DNA of 64,000 nucleotides from Bryoerythrophyllum caledonicum (GCA_963971425.1 OZ020517.1:28724668-28788667), one strand, 5' to 3'; positions 42,873 through 53,103 are shown, counted from the stretch's first letter. Notes: a model not told the origin generated them from the sequence alone. Numbers and translations: made by a program.

Positions 42873-44322
42873 CCCCTAAAGGACCAAGTGTTACGAAATG
42901 GCAATTTGAGAGTTTAGTCAGGTTCCAATGGTATGGTCGTGAGATGAATGTCTTTGAGAATTTTATCGAAGGTGGGCACTTTGTAGAGCTTCGTGGGAGT
43001 ATCATTTTTTTTAAACTTAGGTTCATTAAAAAAAATTATTCCAACTCGATGAAAAATTGGGGAGGGCGGGCACCATGGGCAGTGTTTCTGTCCAATGGTA
43101 GGAAGGTGGTAAAGGAGGGCAGCTTTATGGGGCAGAAAGGGTGGAAGGGGTTGGTCAACACACAAAATTGAAGGTGCATAGATTTGAAGACCCCCCACTA
43201 CAATGGTGGAAGGTATCCACTTTAACGGGGCCCACAAGCTCCTTCATTGGAGCTTGGTCCATATGATGTCATGCACATGCTTTCCACTGATTCGCCACTG
43301 ACTTTAGTCAATGCAGTATCCAAAGCAGTGGGCATGATCCACTCCAACTTTAAAAAACATATTTTAAATTTATTTTTAAAAGCATATTTTAAATTTATTG
43401 AAAATCCAAAAGTTATAAAAATAAATAGTCCGAAACAAAAAATATATATAAAAAAATTTGAACTCTTCTTCCCCTGTCAGAAGCCTGAACATCCACATAC
43501 AAAAAAAAAAAGGTCGCGCCTGGCTCGCGGGCCCAGCTGGCGGGTCTCCCGCGGGTCCCGCGGTAAAGAGTTATGGGCGGCTAGCCCCATGGGGGAATTT
43601 CTTGTCAATTTATAATTATAACTTTGAAGAATGTACTTCAATTGAAGTCAAGTTTTGGAAGACCCTGACTTGTTGGGAGACTGGGTGGATGACGTGGCCC
43701 TTCATTTCCTTTTGGGTCCCCAATTTCAAGTGTTGCCCTCCCTTATAATACTTGAATAATTCAATAAATTCATGAAAATTAAAGATTTTGAGATTTTAAG
43801 AAGAAAAAAAATCTCTAAAATTAGAGGAAATAGAAATGGCACATTTGAGCCGTTGGGATTCTTCAAATTTAGAAAATCCTATGTTGCTATGACTAATTTA
43901 GAAATTTTGCACTTATTCTCATGATTATATACCCCCTTTTACAAAACTATTTGTTTCCAAATGTTATACCCCTCCATTGGACCCCAAATTCTGCACATGA
44001 TTAACCAACAACATATGGGTCATATTGGTAAATCAATTGGACACTGTTTAGAGTAAAACTTAGAAGATATGCTAAGTCAAAGTGGGCTGAACTTATTGGG
44101 CAAGGTGCAAAAAAACTTCTTCTTCCACTTCAAATGCTATAATCTTCGTATCCGTGTGATGGATTGACACCAAAAAAATTCTCCATGTTTATATGGAAGG
44201 CTATATTAGGATCTTATGGTTAGTCGACAAAAACAATACTCAGAATTTTGATTTTACGACAATTTTAAGCAATGGCAGTTTTGGGCTGTTTATTGGAGAA
44301 AAATGGCTTGATCCTTTAGGGG
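42873..44322. mobile_element. Non-autonomous TTAA-flanked element, piggyBac-like (copy C2)
   Basis: A 1450-bp element flanked by TTAA on each side (42869-42872 and 44323-44326). The ends are CCCCTAAAGGACCAAG and, as complement of the right end, CCCCTAAAGGATCAAGCC. The right third aligns with C1 (for example CTAGTCAAAGTAGGCTGA in C1 against CTAAGTCAAAGTGGGCTGA here), and both carry a GC-rich patch of CGCGGGCCC type near the middle. Open frames at 43247-43748 cross this patch and are not convincing as transposase. Confidence 0.7.
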
Positions 44323-44326
44323 TTAA

Positions 44327-44475
44327 GACATTTTTTATGGACATCTCTTTTAAGTGATTTAATGACATCTTTTTAAAATACACTCTTTAAATGACACTTT
44401 TTATGGACATCTCTATAAAGTGATTTAATGACATCTCTTTAAAGTGATTTAATGACATCTCTTTAAAATACATTA
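44327..44475 (+). repeat. Tandem repeat beside the C2 element
   Basis: Degenerate units of about 25-30 bp made of GACATCTCTTTAAAGTGATTTAAT lie directly against the right TTAA of element C2 and about 70 bp from the acid phosphatase stop codon. Confidence 0.75.
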
Positions 44476-44541
44476 GTGTTTTTAATCAATCCCAATCTTT
44501 ACCTCTTGATCTTACATCGTGTATAGTGTGATGTCTTCTTG

Positions 44542-47500
44542 CTAGTATATGTGATACATTGGATTAGGCAATTTGAAGGTACGTTCTCCAGTGCTTCCTC
44601 CTTGAAGGTCACTCCATTGGTCTCCTATTGAACTCCGAATGCGGTAGCCATTGTTTTCTAGCATTTTTCTGTACTTGGCCTTGTATTGCACCACAGGCCA
44701 TGTCTCTTCAATAGGTTGTCTGCAAAAGTAGAGATGCTGCAAAATCTTACATGTTTGAGAGATGACTATGCAATGCAAGAGAATTATCCTCCAAGGTCAA
44801 CATTATATCTTCTAATTCTCTTCCTGGCCACTAGTTTTTTGTCCATGTATACAGGTCTACCCTCAAGAGGGGGAAGTAATTCCATATTGCTAATTCCTTG
44901 TCTGGTGGACATGGTCTTAGTGGTGGAACGAACAGACACTTTATTCACGCCGGCTCCTTCGAGGACTCGCATTCTTCTTCTTTTCCATGTATGCAGTAAT
45001 TTGAAATGGAAGAACTTGGTGGTCTCTCCACATTAAATGTGTATTGAGAGCTTGCTAGTTTTTCAATTAAAATGAAATCAAAGTAGAATCTTCTACAAAC
45101 TTTGGACAACTTCACAAATAACTCTAGTATATACAGAGCAATTAACAACTAATGATCATCCTTTAACATGTCAACCTTCTACCCAATTGTGCTCAATTAT
45201 CACTAGAAGCAAAATGAATTGTGATGTTTTTGCTTTAAAATTTCATTTTTAATGTGATTTTCTGATTTAAAAAGCAGGAAGAAAAGATGTTACTAACCTT
45301 AAAATGAGGGTAGCCCAGCCCGTATACCCTACATTGTCAAGGTTCCGGGCAGTACTTTGCCCCTGAGACTGAGGCCTTCCAGTGATGAACCCCACGCTCC
45401 AATTGTGTGCTCGCAAGTTTGTGTACAAGGACAAAATTGGATCCATTGCAGGTGCAGCCGCACTGCTCACCCATGTCTTCCACGACGCTTCATCCCATTC
45501 TCCAACTCTGTGCAAAAACAAAAAACGGCTCTCTTAGAAAAAAGCACAAACATGGTACAATTTTGTCCTACACATTGTAATATGATAATACATGAGCTGA
45601 ACTTGCCTACAACACATTGAAGTCATTTCTTAAGTAATCTCAAGTTCTAGTAAGATAACCCTCTTCTTTTCATAGAATTGGATTAGATCGGCTCTAAGTA
45701 GTTCTCAATTCATCTAAAATCTCCTCAAACGAGAGAAAGGCAAGTGATATTCATCAAAGTTATCATGTGCAAACTCTTTCTTCACTTTCAAAGACGGTTA
45801 GACTATTTTGACCTGAGTTTAGAGACCACCAAGTTCTTCCATTGGTCTCATAACCATCCAGAGTGAAGGAAGAGTAGTCTTGAAATACCCCTACCAATAA
45901 CTTGCTTTAAAAAGCTATCAAGTCAACAAAAGAGCAAGATGGTCTTCTCCTTCAAGACAAATAGTTCCCTCCTTTTTAGAAGGGAAGAACTTGGTATTTT
46001 CTAAACTCAGGTCAAAGTAGTTCTAGTTGTCTTTAAGAGCAAAGCAAGAGTTCACACAAAACACCCACCTCTCTTTCCTTTTAGACAATGAGAGCTTTTC
46101 AAGGTTGATTTTTATTCAATTCAAAAAGAAGGTACCTCATTCACACTTCAAGCGACTTTACAAAGAACTCATGAACTAGATTCTAACACAATTGAGTTAC
46201 TGGTAAAGTCATCCAAAGTTTTGATACTATACCCCTCCTATTGATTTATAATCCCTATTATTTCCTCACTCTAAATAGCTATTAGATCAATAGAAGAGCT
46301 TGGTGGTCTTTAAACTCAACTTGAGAATGAAGGAGAGAAAAGAGTCAAAAACTCATGATATCTTATCTCACTTTAGAAAGAGCTTGAAAACTCAACCACT
46401 CTAAACAACTATTAGATCAACAAAAGAGCTTGGCCCGTCTCTAAACTCAACTTGAGAATGAAGGAGAGAAAAGAGGCGAAGAAACTCTTGGTATCTTATC
46501 TCACTTTAGAAAGAGCTTGAAAAACTCACCCACTCTTAACAACTATTAGATCAATGGAAGAGCTTGGTGGTTACTAAACTCAACTTGACAATGAAAAGAG
46601 GCAAAAAAACTCATGGTATCTAATCTCACTTTAAAAAGAGCTTGAAAAACTCACTCACTCTAAAGAGCTTGGTGGTCTCTAAACTCAACTTGAGAATGAA
46701 GGAGAGAAAAGAGGCGAAGAAACTCACGGTATCTTATCTCACTTTAGAAAGAGCTTGAAAAACTCACCCACTCTTAACAACTATTAGATCAATGGAAGAG
46801 CTTGGTGGTCTCTAAACTCAACTTGAGAAAGAAGAGAAAAGAGGCGAAGAAACTCATGATATGTGAGAAGAACATGAGTTTAGAAAGAGCTTGAAAAACT
46901 CTCTCTCTCTAAAGAGACCTTGGTGGTCTCTAAACTCAACTTGAGAAAGAAGGAGAGAAAAGAGGCGAAGATAACTACTAGATCAATGGAAGAGCTTGGT
47001 GGTCTCTAAACTCAACTTGAGAAAGAAGAGAAAAGAGGCGAAGAAACTCATGATATGTGAGAGAAGAACATGACTTTAGAAAGAGCTTGAAAAACTCACT
47101 CTCTCTAAAGAGACCTTGGTGGTCGCTAAACTCAACTTGAGGAAGAAAGAGAGAAAAGAGGCGAAGAAAGTCGTAGTATGTGAGAGAAGAACATGGAAAA
47201 CTCACCCATAGTTGTTGGCGACGTAGTAAGGCATGTTGGTGATCGCCGTCTCGTCCACGTCGAAGACAACGAGGTCACGTCCGTCGCGCGCCGCTTCAAT
47301 CGCTCCCAGATACAGCCTCGCGGCCTCCACCGCCACCGCAACGTCGGACCAGTACTGGCCGGAATCGACGTAGCGCGCGACGAAGCCCGCGCATTCGTGT
47401 GGAACTCGGTAGCCCTGGAGGTTATTCGTCTCGGAACTCAGGGCGAAGCTTGCACAGGAAGACGAGGACTGGGGTGGCTTCGGGCACTTGGAGAGGACAG

Positions 47501-47966
47501 AGAGCGTGATGACGAGGATGGTTCCAACCGTGGCGATGGTGCACATCAAGATGCTCACTGCGGTTTTGGAGAGGTAGACTCCCAGGTCATCCACTTGGAA
47601 ATACACCGTGGTGAAGTTGTTCCTGCTCCCGACAACTGCACACAATCTCACGTGGAGTTTGCCCCTCATGGTACTCGTAAGCAGTTAGTAGATTGATAGA
47701 AGAGCGTGGTGGTCTCTATACAGTTCTCGTGGAGAGTGAAGAAAACGTTTGCATGAGAAATTCTGAATGGAAAGCGTTCGGGTGGGATTTTTATGGACAG
47801 TTTGATGGTACATACCTGGCTCTCTGCCGAGGAGTGAATCTCTTGGATTCATGGTGGGAGTGGAGCGGCTCGGGGATCTTTCGGCTTCAGAGGTAAAGGA
47901 TCTGGGCGACGACGAGGAGGACGATATGCCAGAGGAGGGGTTGCGCTGATCGCTTGAAGGCAGCAT
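44542..47966 (-). CDS. HAD-superfamily class IIIB acid phosphatase, membrane-anchored
   Basis: Four minus-strand exons (47966-47816, 47635-47206, 45507-45298, 44719-44542) encode 322 residues, with phase consistent at each join. A Ser-rich cytosolic N-terminus is followed by one membrane helix (about 77-98, KTAVSILMCTIATVGTILV). The HAD core shows motif I VVFDVDETAITN (DVDET 176-180), motif II GFITGR (Thr 236), motif III Lys in VVQYKAKYRK (Lys 277) and motif IV GDQWSDLQG (Asp 297, Asp 301). The C-terminus RTFKLPNPMYHIY is typical of plant acid phosphatases related to vegetative storage proteins. All catalytic residues are present, so phosphomonoesterase activity is expected, probably in the secretory pathway. 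Intron 2 is 1.7 kb and holds a minisatellite. The gene is divergent from the fucosyltransferase, 416 bp between ATGs. Confidence 0.93.
45798..46035. repeat. Imperfect inverted repeat in acid phosphatase intron 2
   Basis: Arms of about 38 bp at 45798-45838 (TTTGACCTGAGTTTAGAGAC, then CCACCAAGTTCTTCC) and 45984-46022 (GAAGAACTTGGTATT, then CTAAACTCAGGTCAAAG) are complementary with few mismatches, separated by about 145 bp. The intron RNA could fold into a long hairpin. Confidence 0.65.
46245..47210. repeat. Minisatellite in acid phosphatase intron 2
   Basis: Roughly seven to eight tandem units of about 110-133 bp. Each carries GAAGAGCTTGGTGGTCTCTA, AACTCAACTTGAGAATGAAG, GAAAAGAGGCGAAGAAACTC and TTTAGAAAGAGCTTGAAAAA. 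Start-to-start distances of 130 and 133 bp are seen in the first units; later ones are shortened. The array ends only a few bases from the 5' splice site at 47205. Confidence 0.9.
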
Positions 47967-48382
47967 TTTAAATGGGTATAAATTCAACCCCTGCTGGAGA
48001 ACTATGCCAGCAGCAGTAACCCTAATCTGATAAGCATCTGATTCACATCCCAAGTTCCAGATTCGTCTTTTCAATGACCTTCTAATCTCGTCATTCCCGA
48101 GATACAATTAGGGTTTCCTTGATCCTGTCCAATTCATGCTCAACGATCAGGACGAGGATTCCGCCGACAGCACTAACCCTAATTGGGACTTCACATCGCT
48201 GTGGAGCATTAGCCAAAGATGGGCATCAACGTATCCCATCTGATGGTGATCACATCGCTGGAGAGAACGTCCGCTCACAGACTCGCGGTTTCAACGGAAT
48301 GAATATTCCCCATCACGTCCCTCCGAGGAAAAAAAGGGGCACAGATCGTTTGGAACAGTTGAGACGAGGCGGTTTTGCGTGG
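47967..48382. promoter_or_regulatory. Divergent promoter between acid phosphatase and fucosyltransferase
   Basis: The 416 bp between the two ATGs must hold both leaders and promoters. Telo-box-like elements appear at about 48018-48024 (AACCCTAA), 48108-48118 (AATTAGGGTTT) and 48174-48182 (AACCCTAATT). An alternative in-frame fucosyltransferase ATG at 48299 would shorten the spacer to about 330 bp. Confidence 0.45.
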
Positions 48383-51271
48383 ATGGTGGTGGGCAAGATG
48401 AAGAAGAGCGCGAGGAGCGTGACGCTCCAGCGCGTGGTGCTCGCGGCGCCGGTGTTCCTGCTGCTCTGCTTCGCGTCCACGCTGGCGCTCTCGTCGTACG
48501 AGTCGCGCCGCAGCGCGTCCTCGTCGGTGCGTGACCCAGTGATTCCCCTGGTGGCGGCCGCGGGGGAGAGCCCCGTCGAAGCTCTCCTCGACGCCCTCCG
48601 CAGCGCCACCGCCGCGGCGGGCGATCGCAAGAACGTCACCTTCAACGACCGAGACGCCAAGGTTTGGTGATCAAACTGCTCTTGGATTAGATTTTCCACT
48701 TTGCAGGTTGATTATCGAGTTACTGCTCCTGGGATTGTGAGGGGAAGACTGGAGTATCTGCATAGCGAGAGGTCCTGCTCTTAATTTTAGGTTCTGCTTA
48801 GGTTTTCCGCTGTTGCGAATGTTTTTTATAGGTTCTCAGGCTCATTATCTGAGGAGGTTGATCGTCTTCATTCTCTGAGTAAGCACTACTTCCGCGAAGG
48901 GAAGACGTAGAGATCAACTGGAATATCCGCGAGAGATCCCGGTCTCGAATTAGGGCTTGGTTGGGTTTTCGCTGTTGCATATGTGTTTGTAGGTTGATCG
49001 TCTTCATTCACAGAGTACTACTGTTCCCGGGATTGTGAAGGGGTAGCGATGGAGATCAATTTCTGCAGAGCTTGGTCCTGTTCCCGAATTAGGGGTTTCT
49101 TCTGCCAATTAGGGTTTACTTGCACCAGTTAGGGTTTCCTTTTGCTAGTATTTCGTCATCTTCATCTTCTGATGACTAAGTCAGGGAAGACATGGCGACC
49201 AACTACAGTCCCTGCAAACGCTCGCTCCTGCTCTCAAGTTAGAGTTTGCTTTGAACCAGTTGGCAGATGTTTGATCATCTTCATTCTCTGATTATTACTG
49301 CTGCACTTTGTGAAGGGAAGACATGGAGGTACTACAACCCCTGCAAAGCGCGCACACAGTTGGAGCCCCGGTACGCCCAGCGAGACCCTACTTGGGCACC
49401 AAACCCGAACTGGGAGATGGTGCTCAGAGAATACTCCGCTCTCCACCGCACCTGCATGAAATCCGTCGGCAACTTAACCGAATTCTATCTCTCCGGATCT
49501 GCTTCCTCCTGCAAGTTCCTGATCGTGGAGATCGGTGGCGTGGGCGTGGGAAACAAGGTGGCCGTCATGGCGTCGGCGATGCTGTACGCCGTGCTGACGC
49601 AGCGCGTGGTGCTTGTGAACGGGGAGTCGCTGCTGCCCTGGACCATGTGCGAGCCGTTCCCGGGGTCGTGCTGGATGCTAGACCAGCATTTCCCTCTCCC
49701 CGGACGCGGGAAGAGGTGGCAAGAGAGGTGGATGGGGTGGGAGGATCCGGAGTGGAAATCGAGCAAGTACTTCGAGCGAGGTGCGTGGTGGATGCGTCTG
49801 TGTGTTGTGATTCTTGTGTGAAGATGGTTCAATGATGGTTTTGTGTGGAGATGAATCAATGATCATGTTTTGTGTGGGGATGATTCAGTGATGGTTTCAT
49901 TGTGGATGCATCTGCATGTTGTGGTTTTTGTGTGAAGATTCATTCAGTGATGAAGGTTCTCTCTGTGATAGTTTTTGTGTGAAGAAAAGTTGGTGATGCT
50001 TTCTCTGTGAGCACTCAGTGATGTTCCGCTGTGAAGGAAGATTCAACGACGGTTTTTGTGTGAAGAAAGCTTTACTGATGTTCTTTTGTGTGAACATTCA
50101 GTGATGCTAGTTTCTGTGTGAAGATTTAGTGACGTTTTTTATGTGAAGAAGATTCAGTGATGTTGCTCTCTGAAGCTGATTCAGTGATGGTTTTTATCTC
50201 CACCAGCTGTTGATGCATCGAAATTCGGCAAACCCACGCCACCAGTTTCCCGAGTAAAAATCGACCACTCGGATCCCGAGAAGACGAGATTCTTCTGCGA
50301 CACCGAGCAAGCGTTTCTGGGAAAAGCACCCTGGTTGCAATTCTCTGGGTGCCTCTACTTCCTTCCAAAGCTGTTCGCGGTGCCCGCCTTCCGACCCGCG
50401 CTGGAGGCGCTCTTCCCTGACCCGTCGCTCACCCTCACCTACTTGCTGCGGAGCCTGATGCTGCCGCGGGACGACGTGTGGGAGCAGGTCAAGCAGCATG
50501 ATCAGGAGCTCTTTTCTGGTGTTGATCACCGCGTGGGGATCCAGGTATGTTTTGGTATTGTGAGTGGTGTGGATCCTGTGCGTACCGAGTTCAATCTTTC
50601 TCTTGGAATGTTTTGGATGTGCGGGTCATGTTATGAGTGGTGTGGATCCTGAGCTTGGCTTCAATGGTGTCCATGGATAGATCCGCTTCCTTTACGGCAG
50701 AAAGGTGTACTTCCGAGGCGCCAGCAAGAGAGCGAACGACCACGTGAAGCAATGCGTAACCAGTAACAACCTTCTCCCGAACCCCACCAGTCTCGAAACC
50801 ACCACCACCGCTTCCCGAGGAGCGACGCTTGTCCTGGTGACTTCGCTGCACACCGCGCTCACGGAGGATCTCCGCCACACATACGCGAATCACCCCACCG
50901 TAAACATCACCCAGCTCACCCACCGAGGGCAGCAAGCGTTCAGCACCGACGAGGACCTTCAGGCGATGGTGGAGATCATGCTTCTCAGCTTTGTGGACGA
51001 GCTGCTGGTGACGCCCTTGTCCACGTTCGGAGGCCTGGCGCAGGCGTATGGCGCCATCAAGCCGTGGTTCGTTGAGATGAAGCTTGACGGCGGCTCCTCG
51101 TGTGTGAAGGCGCAGACGTTGGACCTTTGTTATCAGATGGCGGAGCCGAAGTACCATTGCCCTCATGAGCCTGGTGTTGATGGGAAGCTGATCCAGAGCG
51201 TGGTTCCTTACGTGAGGCGGTGCTTGCCTATCGAGGAAAGCCTTGGCCTCCAGTTAGTATCCTCTGAATAG
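48383..51271 (+). CDS. FUT-like: GT37 galactoside 2-alpha-L-fucosyltransferase-like
   Basis: Four plus-strand exons (48383-48661, 49267-49780, 50207-50544, 50681-51271) encode 573 residues in consistent phase. The protein is type II: a short basic N-terminus, then a signal anchor at about 17-36 (VVLAAPVFLLLCFASTLALS), giving Golgi lumenal topology. Family blocks include LREYSALHRTC, GVGNKVAVMASAMLYAVLTQRVVLV, CEPFPGSCWMLDQHFPLP, YFLPKLFAVPAF with ALFPDPSLTLTYLLRSLMLP, RVGIQIRFLY (created by the exon 3-4 join) and a C-terminal DELLVTPLSTFGGLAQAYGAIKPW block. These match the plant xyloglucan and arabinogalactan fucosyltransferases; the acceptor is unknown. Exon 2 start at 49267 is chosen because TTGGCAG precedes it in the right phase, but the tandem near-copies of this boundary make it the least certain junction. 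ATG 48299 is an alternative start. Confidence 0.88.
48708..49370 (+). repeat. Tandem decayed copies of the exon 2 acceptor region in FUT intron 1
   Basis: Four degenerate copies (starting about 48708, 48858, 48992 and 49155) precede the functional copy at 49267. Each has the order acceptor-like AG, then TTGATCGTCTTCATTCTCTG, then GATTGTGAAGGGAAGAC and a TGGAGATCAACT-type stretch; later ones add the CCTGCAAA equivalent of the coding exon and a following GAATTAGGGTTT. Spacing is about 110-160 bp. Confidence 0.75.
49815..50190 (+). repeat. Short-period minisatellite in FUT intron 2
   Basis: Most of intron 2 is made of irregular 25-40 bp units such as GATTCAGTGATGGTTTTTGT followed by GTGAAGA. 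About ten units are visible. It carries no coding information. Confidence 0.8.
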
Positions 51272-51520
51272 TCTACCCATTATTTTCTCGAGGTTGCATT
51301 TTCTGTGACCCTTATATCATGCTGGTGGCTGCAAATGCACTCACCAGGCTAATCAGTTTTTCTCGTCAATTTTGTGTTATGTCCTGAATAGTCTACCCCT
51401 TTTTTTTTTCCCCTCGAGGTTGTATTTTCTGTGGTTCTGAAATCTAGTATCATATCATGCTGGTGGCTGCAAATGCATGGACCAGGCTATTGGGGCTTTC
51501 TCACCAATTTGTGTCATAAG
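51264..51520 (+). repeat. Tandem duplication at the FUT 3' end
   Basis: Two units of about 120-135 bp share GAATAGTCTACCC, TCGAGGTTG, ATTTTCTGTG and ATCATGCTGGTGGCTGCAAA. The first unit begins at the stop codon, so the 3' UTR or its flank has been duplicated. Confidence 0.7.
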
Positions 51521-52180
51521 GTGTTATCCTCTTATGCTGTGATTTTGGTGAGCTGGATACACTGTTTTATTGTGATGATCAATTTAAGATTTGATGCTTT
51601 TTTCCGTGGTTGTTTCGGTTTGGGGTTTGAGTTTGGGTTTCAGGAAGAAATGGGCCGTGCCAGCTGAGAAGATATTGCAATACCAAGGCAACGCTTACGA
51701 GTCCATCACTTTGAAAAATGAGATTAATATCATGAGTTATCAAACTGATAAGAATAAATACTACACGTGATCTTAGCTAGAAGGCCGAGAAAGGTATGCT
51801 ACTTCACTTCCTGAGTTTTTCTTCTTGTGCTTCTGGTCTGGCTCTGTTCCCGATAACTTGTATGGGATTGGCGAGTCATGGCATGTTTAGAAGCAACGTT
51901 TACTCCAAGTACCTTGGATATGGTGCCCATTGCCTGTTCTGCACGATGCTTGTGCTGCTCTACTCTTCAAAAACATGTCATCCAACAGAAATTGTCATTG
52001 ATTTGTTCAAATTGCAGGAATAGGGATCTTGAGGAAATTGACATGATTTTAATTTCCCTGTCTCGTTCTTACATGATTCTGTTTCTTCGCTTGGTACAAA
52101 CACGTGATGCGATTAAGAATGCAAGAATGTGTCCAGTTGTCCCTTCGATTCGGGTCACAACAATGAGATTTGTAGCAAAG
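51521..52180. other. FUT 3' flank, nothing recognised
   Basis: Mixed-composition DNA. Short open frames at 51796-52189 show no domain. Confidence 0.35.
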
Positions 52181-52189
52181 TATTACTAA

Positions 52190-52731
52190 ATCGCTTCTGG
52201 ACAATGGCGTTTGCAGAAAGCTTCATCGTTAGGAGCAAAGATGGTGCGAAGAAGAAGTTCCAGGTGAGCTTACATGTCACAAAAATTTCGATCTCGAAGA
52301 ACATCCACGTTCACTGTACAGTTGTATTCATTTGCAAACGGCGTTGTAACATTTATGTGCCACACTTGAAATTAGCTCCCTAATTGGTACAATAATTAGA
52401 AAATTTGCATAGGTTTGCAATCATCTCGTAATACTCACTCCAATCTACAGGAAAGGACATCCAGAGGTACAAGGTCACAACCATGACCCCTTCTCACGCT
52501 GCAGAAAGTATTGGGAAAACCACTTCCAGATATACATGCGAAGAAGACCAAGTTCTGGGTGAGCATGAAAAACTCACATCCACATTCACTTCACTGTACT
52601 CATTTACAAAACATCGTGTCCGTAATGTACAATAATAAAAAATTGCTCAGTTTAGCAATCATCTCGTCCAATCTACAGGAAAGAAACAAGGTGACAACCA
52701 TGACGCCTTTCTCCTTGTGCAGGTGACATCA
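52190..52731 (+). repeat. Tandemly duplicated splice-site-like module
   Basis: Two successive blocks (about 52190-52500 and 52501-52731) share the order GCGAAGAAGA, AAGTTC, GGTGAGC, then GCAATCATCTCGT, CCAATCTACAGGAAAG, AAGGT and ACAACCATGAC. Each looks like an exon end with a GTGAGC donor, an intron and a TCTACAG acceptor, but phases do not join into a longer reading frame. It may be a decayed gene or a non-coding transcript. Confidence 0.4.
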
Positions 52732-53103
52732 TCATGCAGCAGCCATCACGCACTTGGGCATCTGCACACACGACGGCCGCAACATCTGCATTCCATTACT
52801 AAGGTACTGCTGGCTCCTGATGAGCATCTTTTCCTTGAGAAGGCGGGCGCGCAAGGGGAGGCGGTACTTGCCGGCCACCACGGCCCACGCCGCGGCCTTG
52901 AGGCGCAGGAGCGAGTGCTTCACCTTGGAGTGATCATCCCTGGAAGTTTGCTCTGGTCTGGTGAAGGTGTAGGAGCGGAGGTAGGCCTGGCGGGTGCCGT
53001 AGTCGCGGGGGGAGATGAAGAGCTCGTCCATGTTATCCTCCGTGTCAGACCAGTTGGTGAGGAGCGGCGAAAACGGCATCTGGATCACCTTGAACTGGTC
53101 CAT
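52732..53103 (-). CDS. Orphan ORF, 123 aa, basic, unknown function
   Basis: A single open frame starts with ATG at 53103 and has coding-like composition. The N-terminal half is acidic (TNWSDTEDNMDELFISPRDY) and the C-terminal half basic with possible amphipathic helix character (SLLRLKAAAWAVVAGKYRLP, then RARLLKEKMLIRSQQ). The opposite strand is open over much the same interval, but that frame is far less protein-like. I do not recognise a domain. The hydrophobic-basic helix could bind calmodulin or membranes; that is speculation. Confidence 0.5.
   Translation of the reverse strand: MDQFKVIQMPFSPLLTNWSDTEDNMDELFISPRDYGTRQAYLRSYTFTRPEQTSRDDHSKVKHSLLRLKAAAWAVVAGKYRLPLRARLLKEKMLIRSQQYLSNGMQMLRPSCVQMPKCVMAAA

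Noticed and set aside
43247-43748. Open frames inside the piggyBac-like element C2 as a possible transposase
   Set aside because: They are Lys/Pro/Arg-rich, cross a GC-rich patch and show no catalytic motif. The homologous copy C1 does not keep them.
44784-44972. Minus-strand frame in acid phosphatase intron 3 as an additional exon
   Set aside because: The protein is already complete and in phase without it, and family members have no insert at that point.
46245-47210. The regular repeat array as a CRISPR or centromeric satellite
   Set aside because: Units are longer and contiguous without unique spacers, and the array lies inside a host gene intron, so it is a local minisatellite.
47193-47696. 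A 167-codon plus-strand frame opposite acid phosphatase exon 2
   Set aside because: It is antisense to an exon carrying the HAD motif I and membrane helix, and has no domain of its own.
50591-51166. A 191-codon minus-strand frame opposite fucosyltransferase exon 4
   Set aside because: It is the shadow of a strongly supported coding exon.
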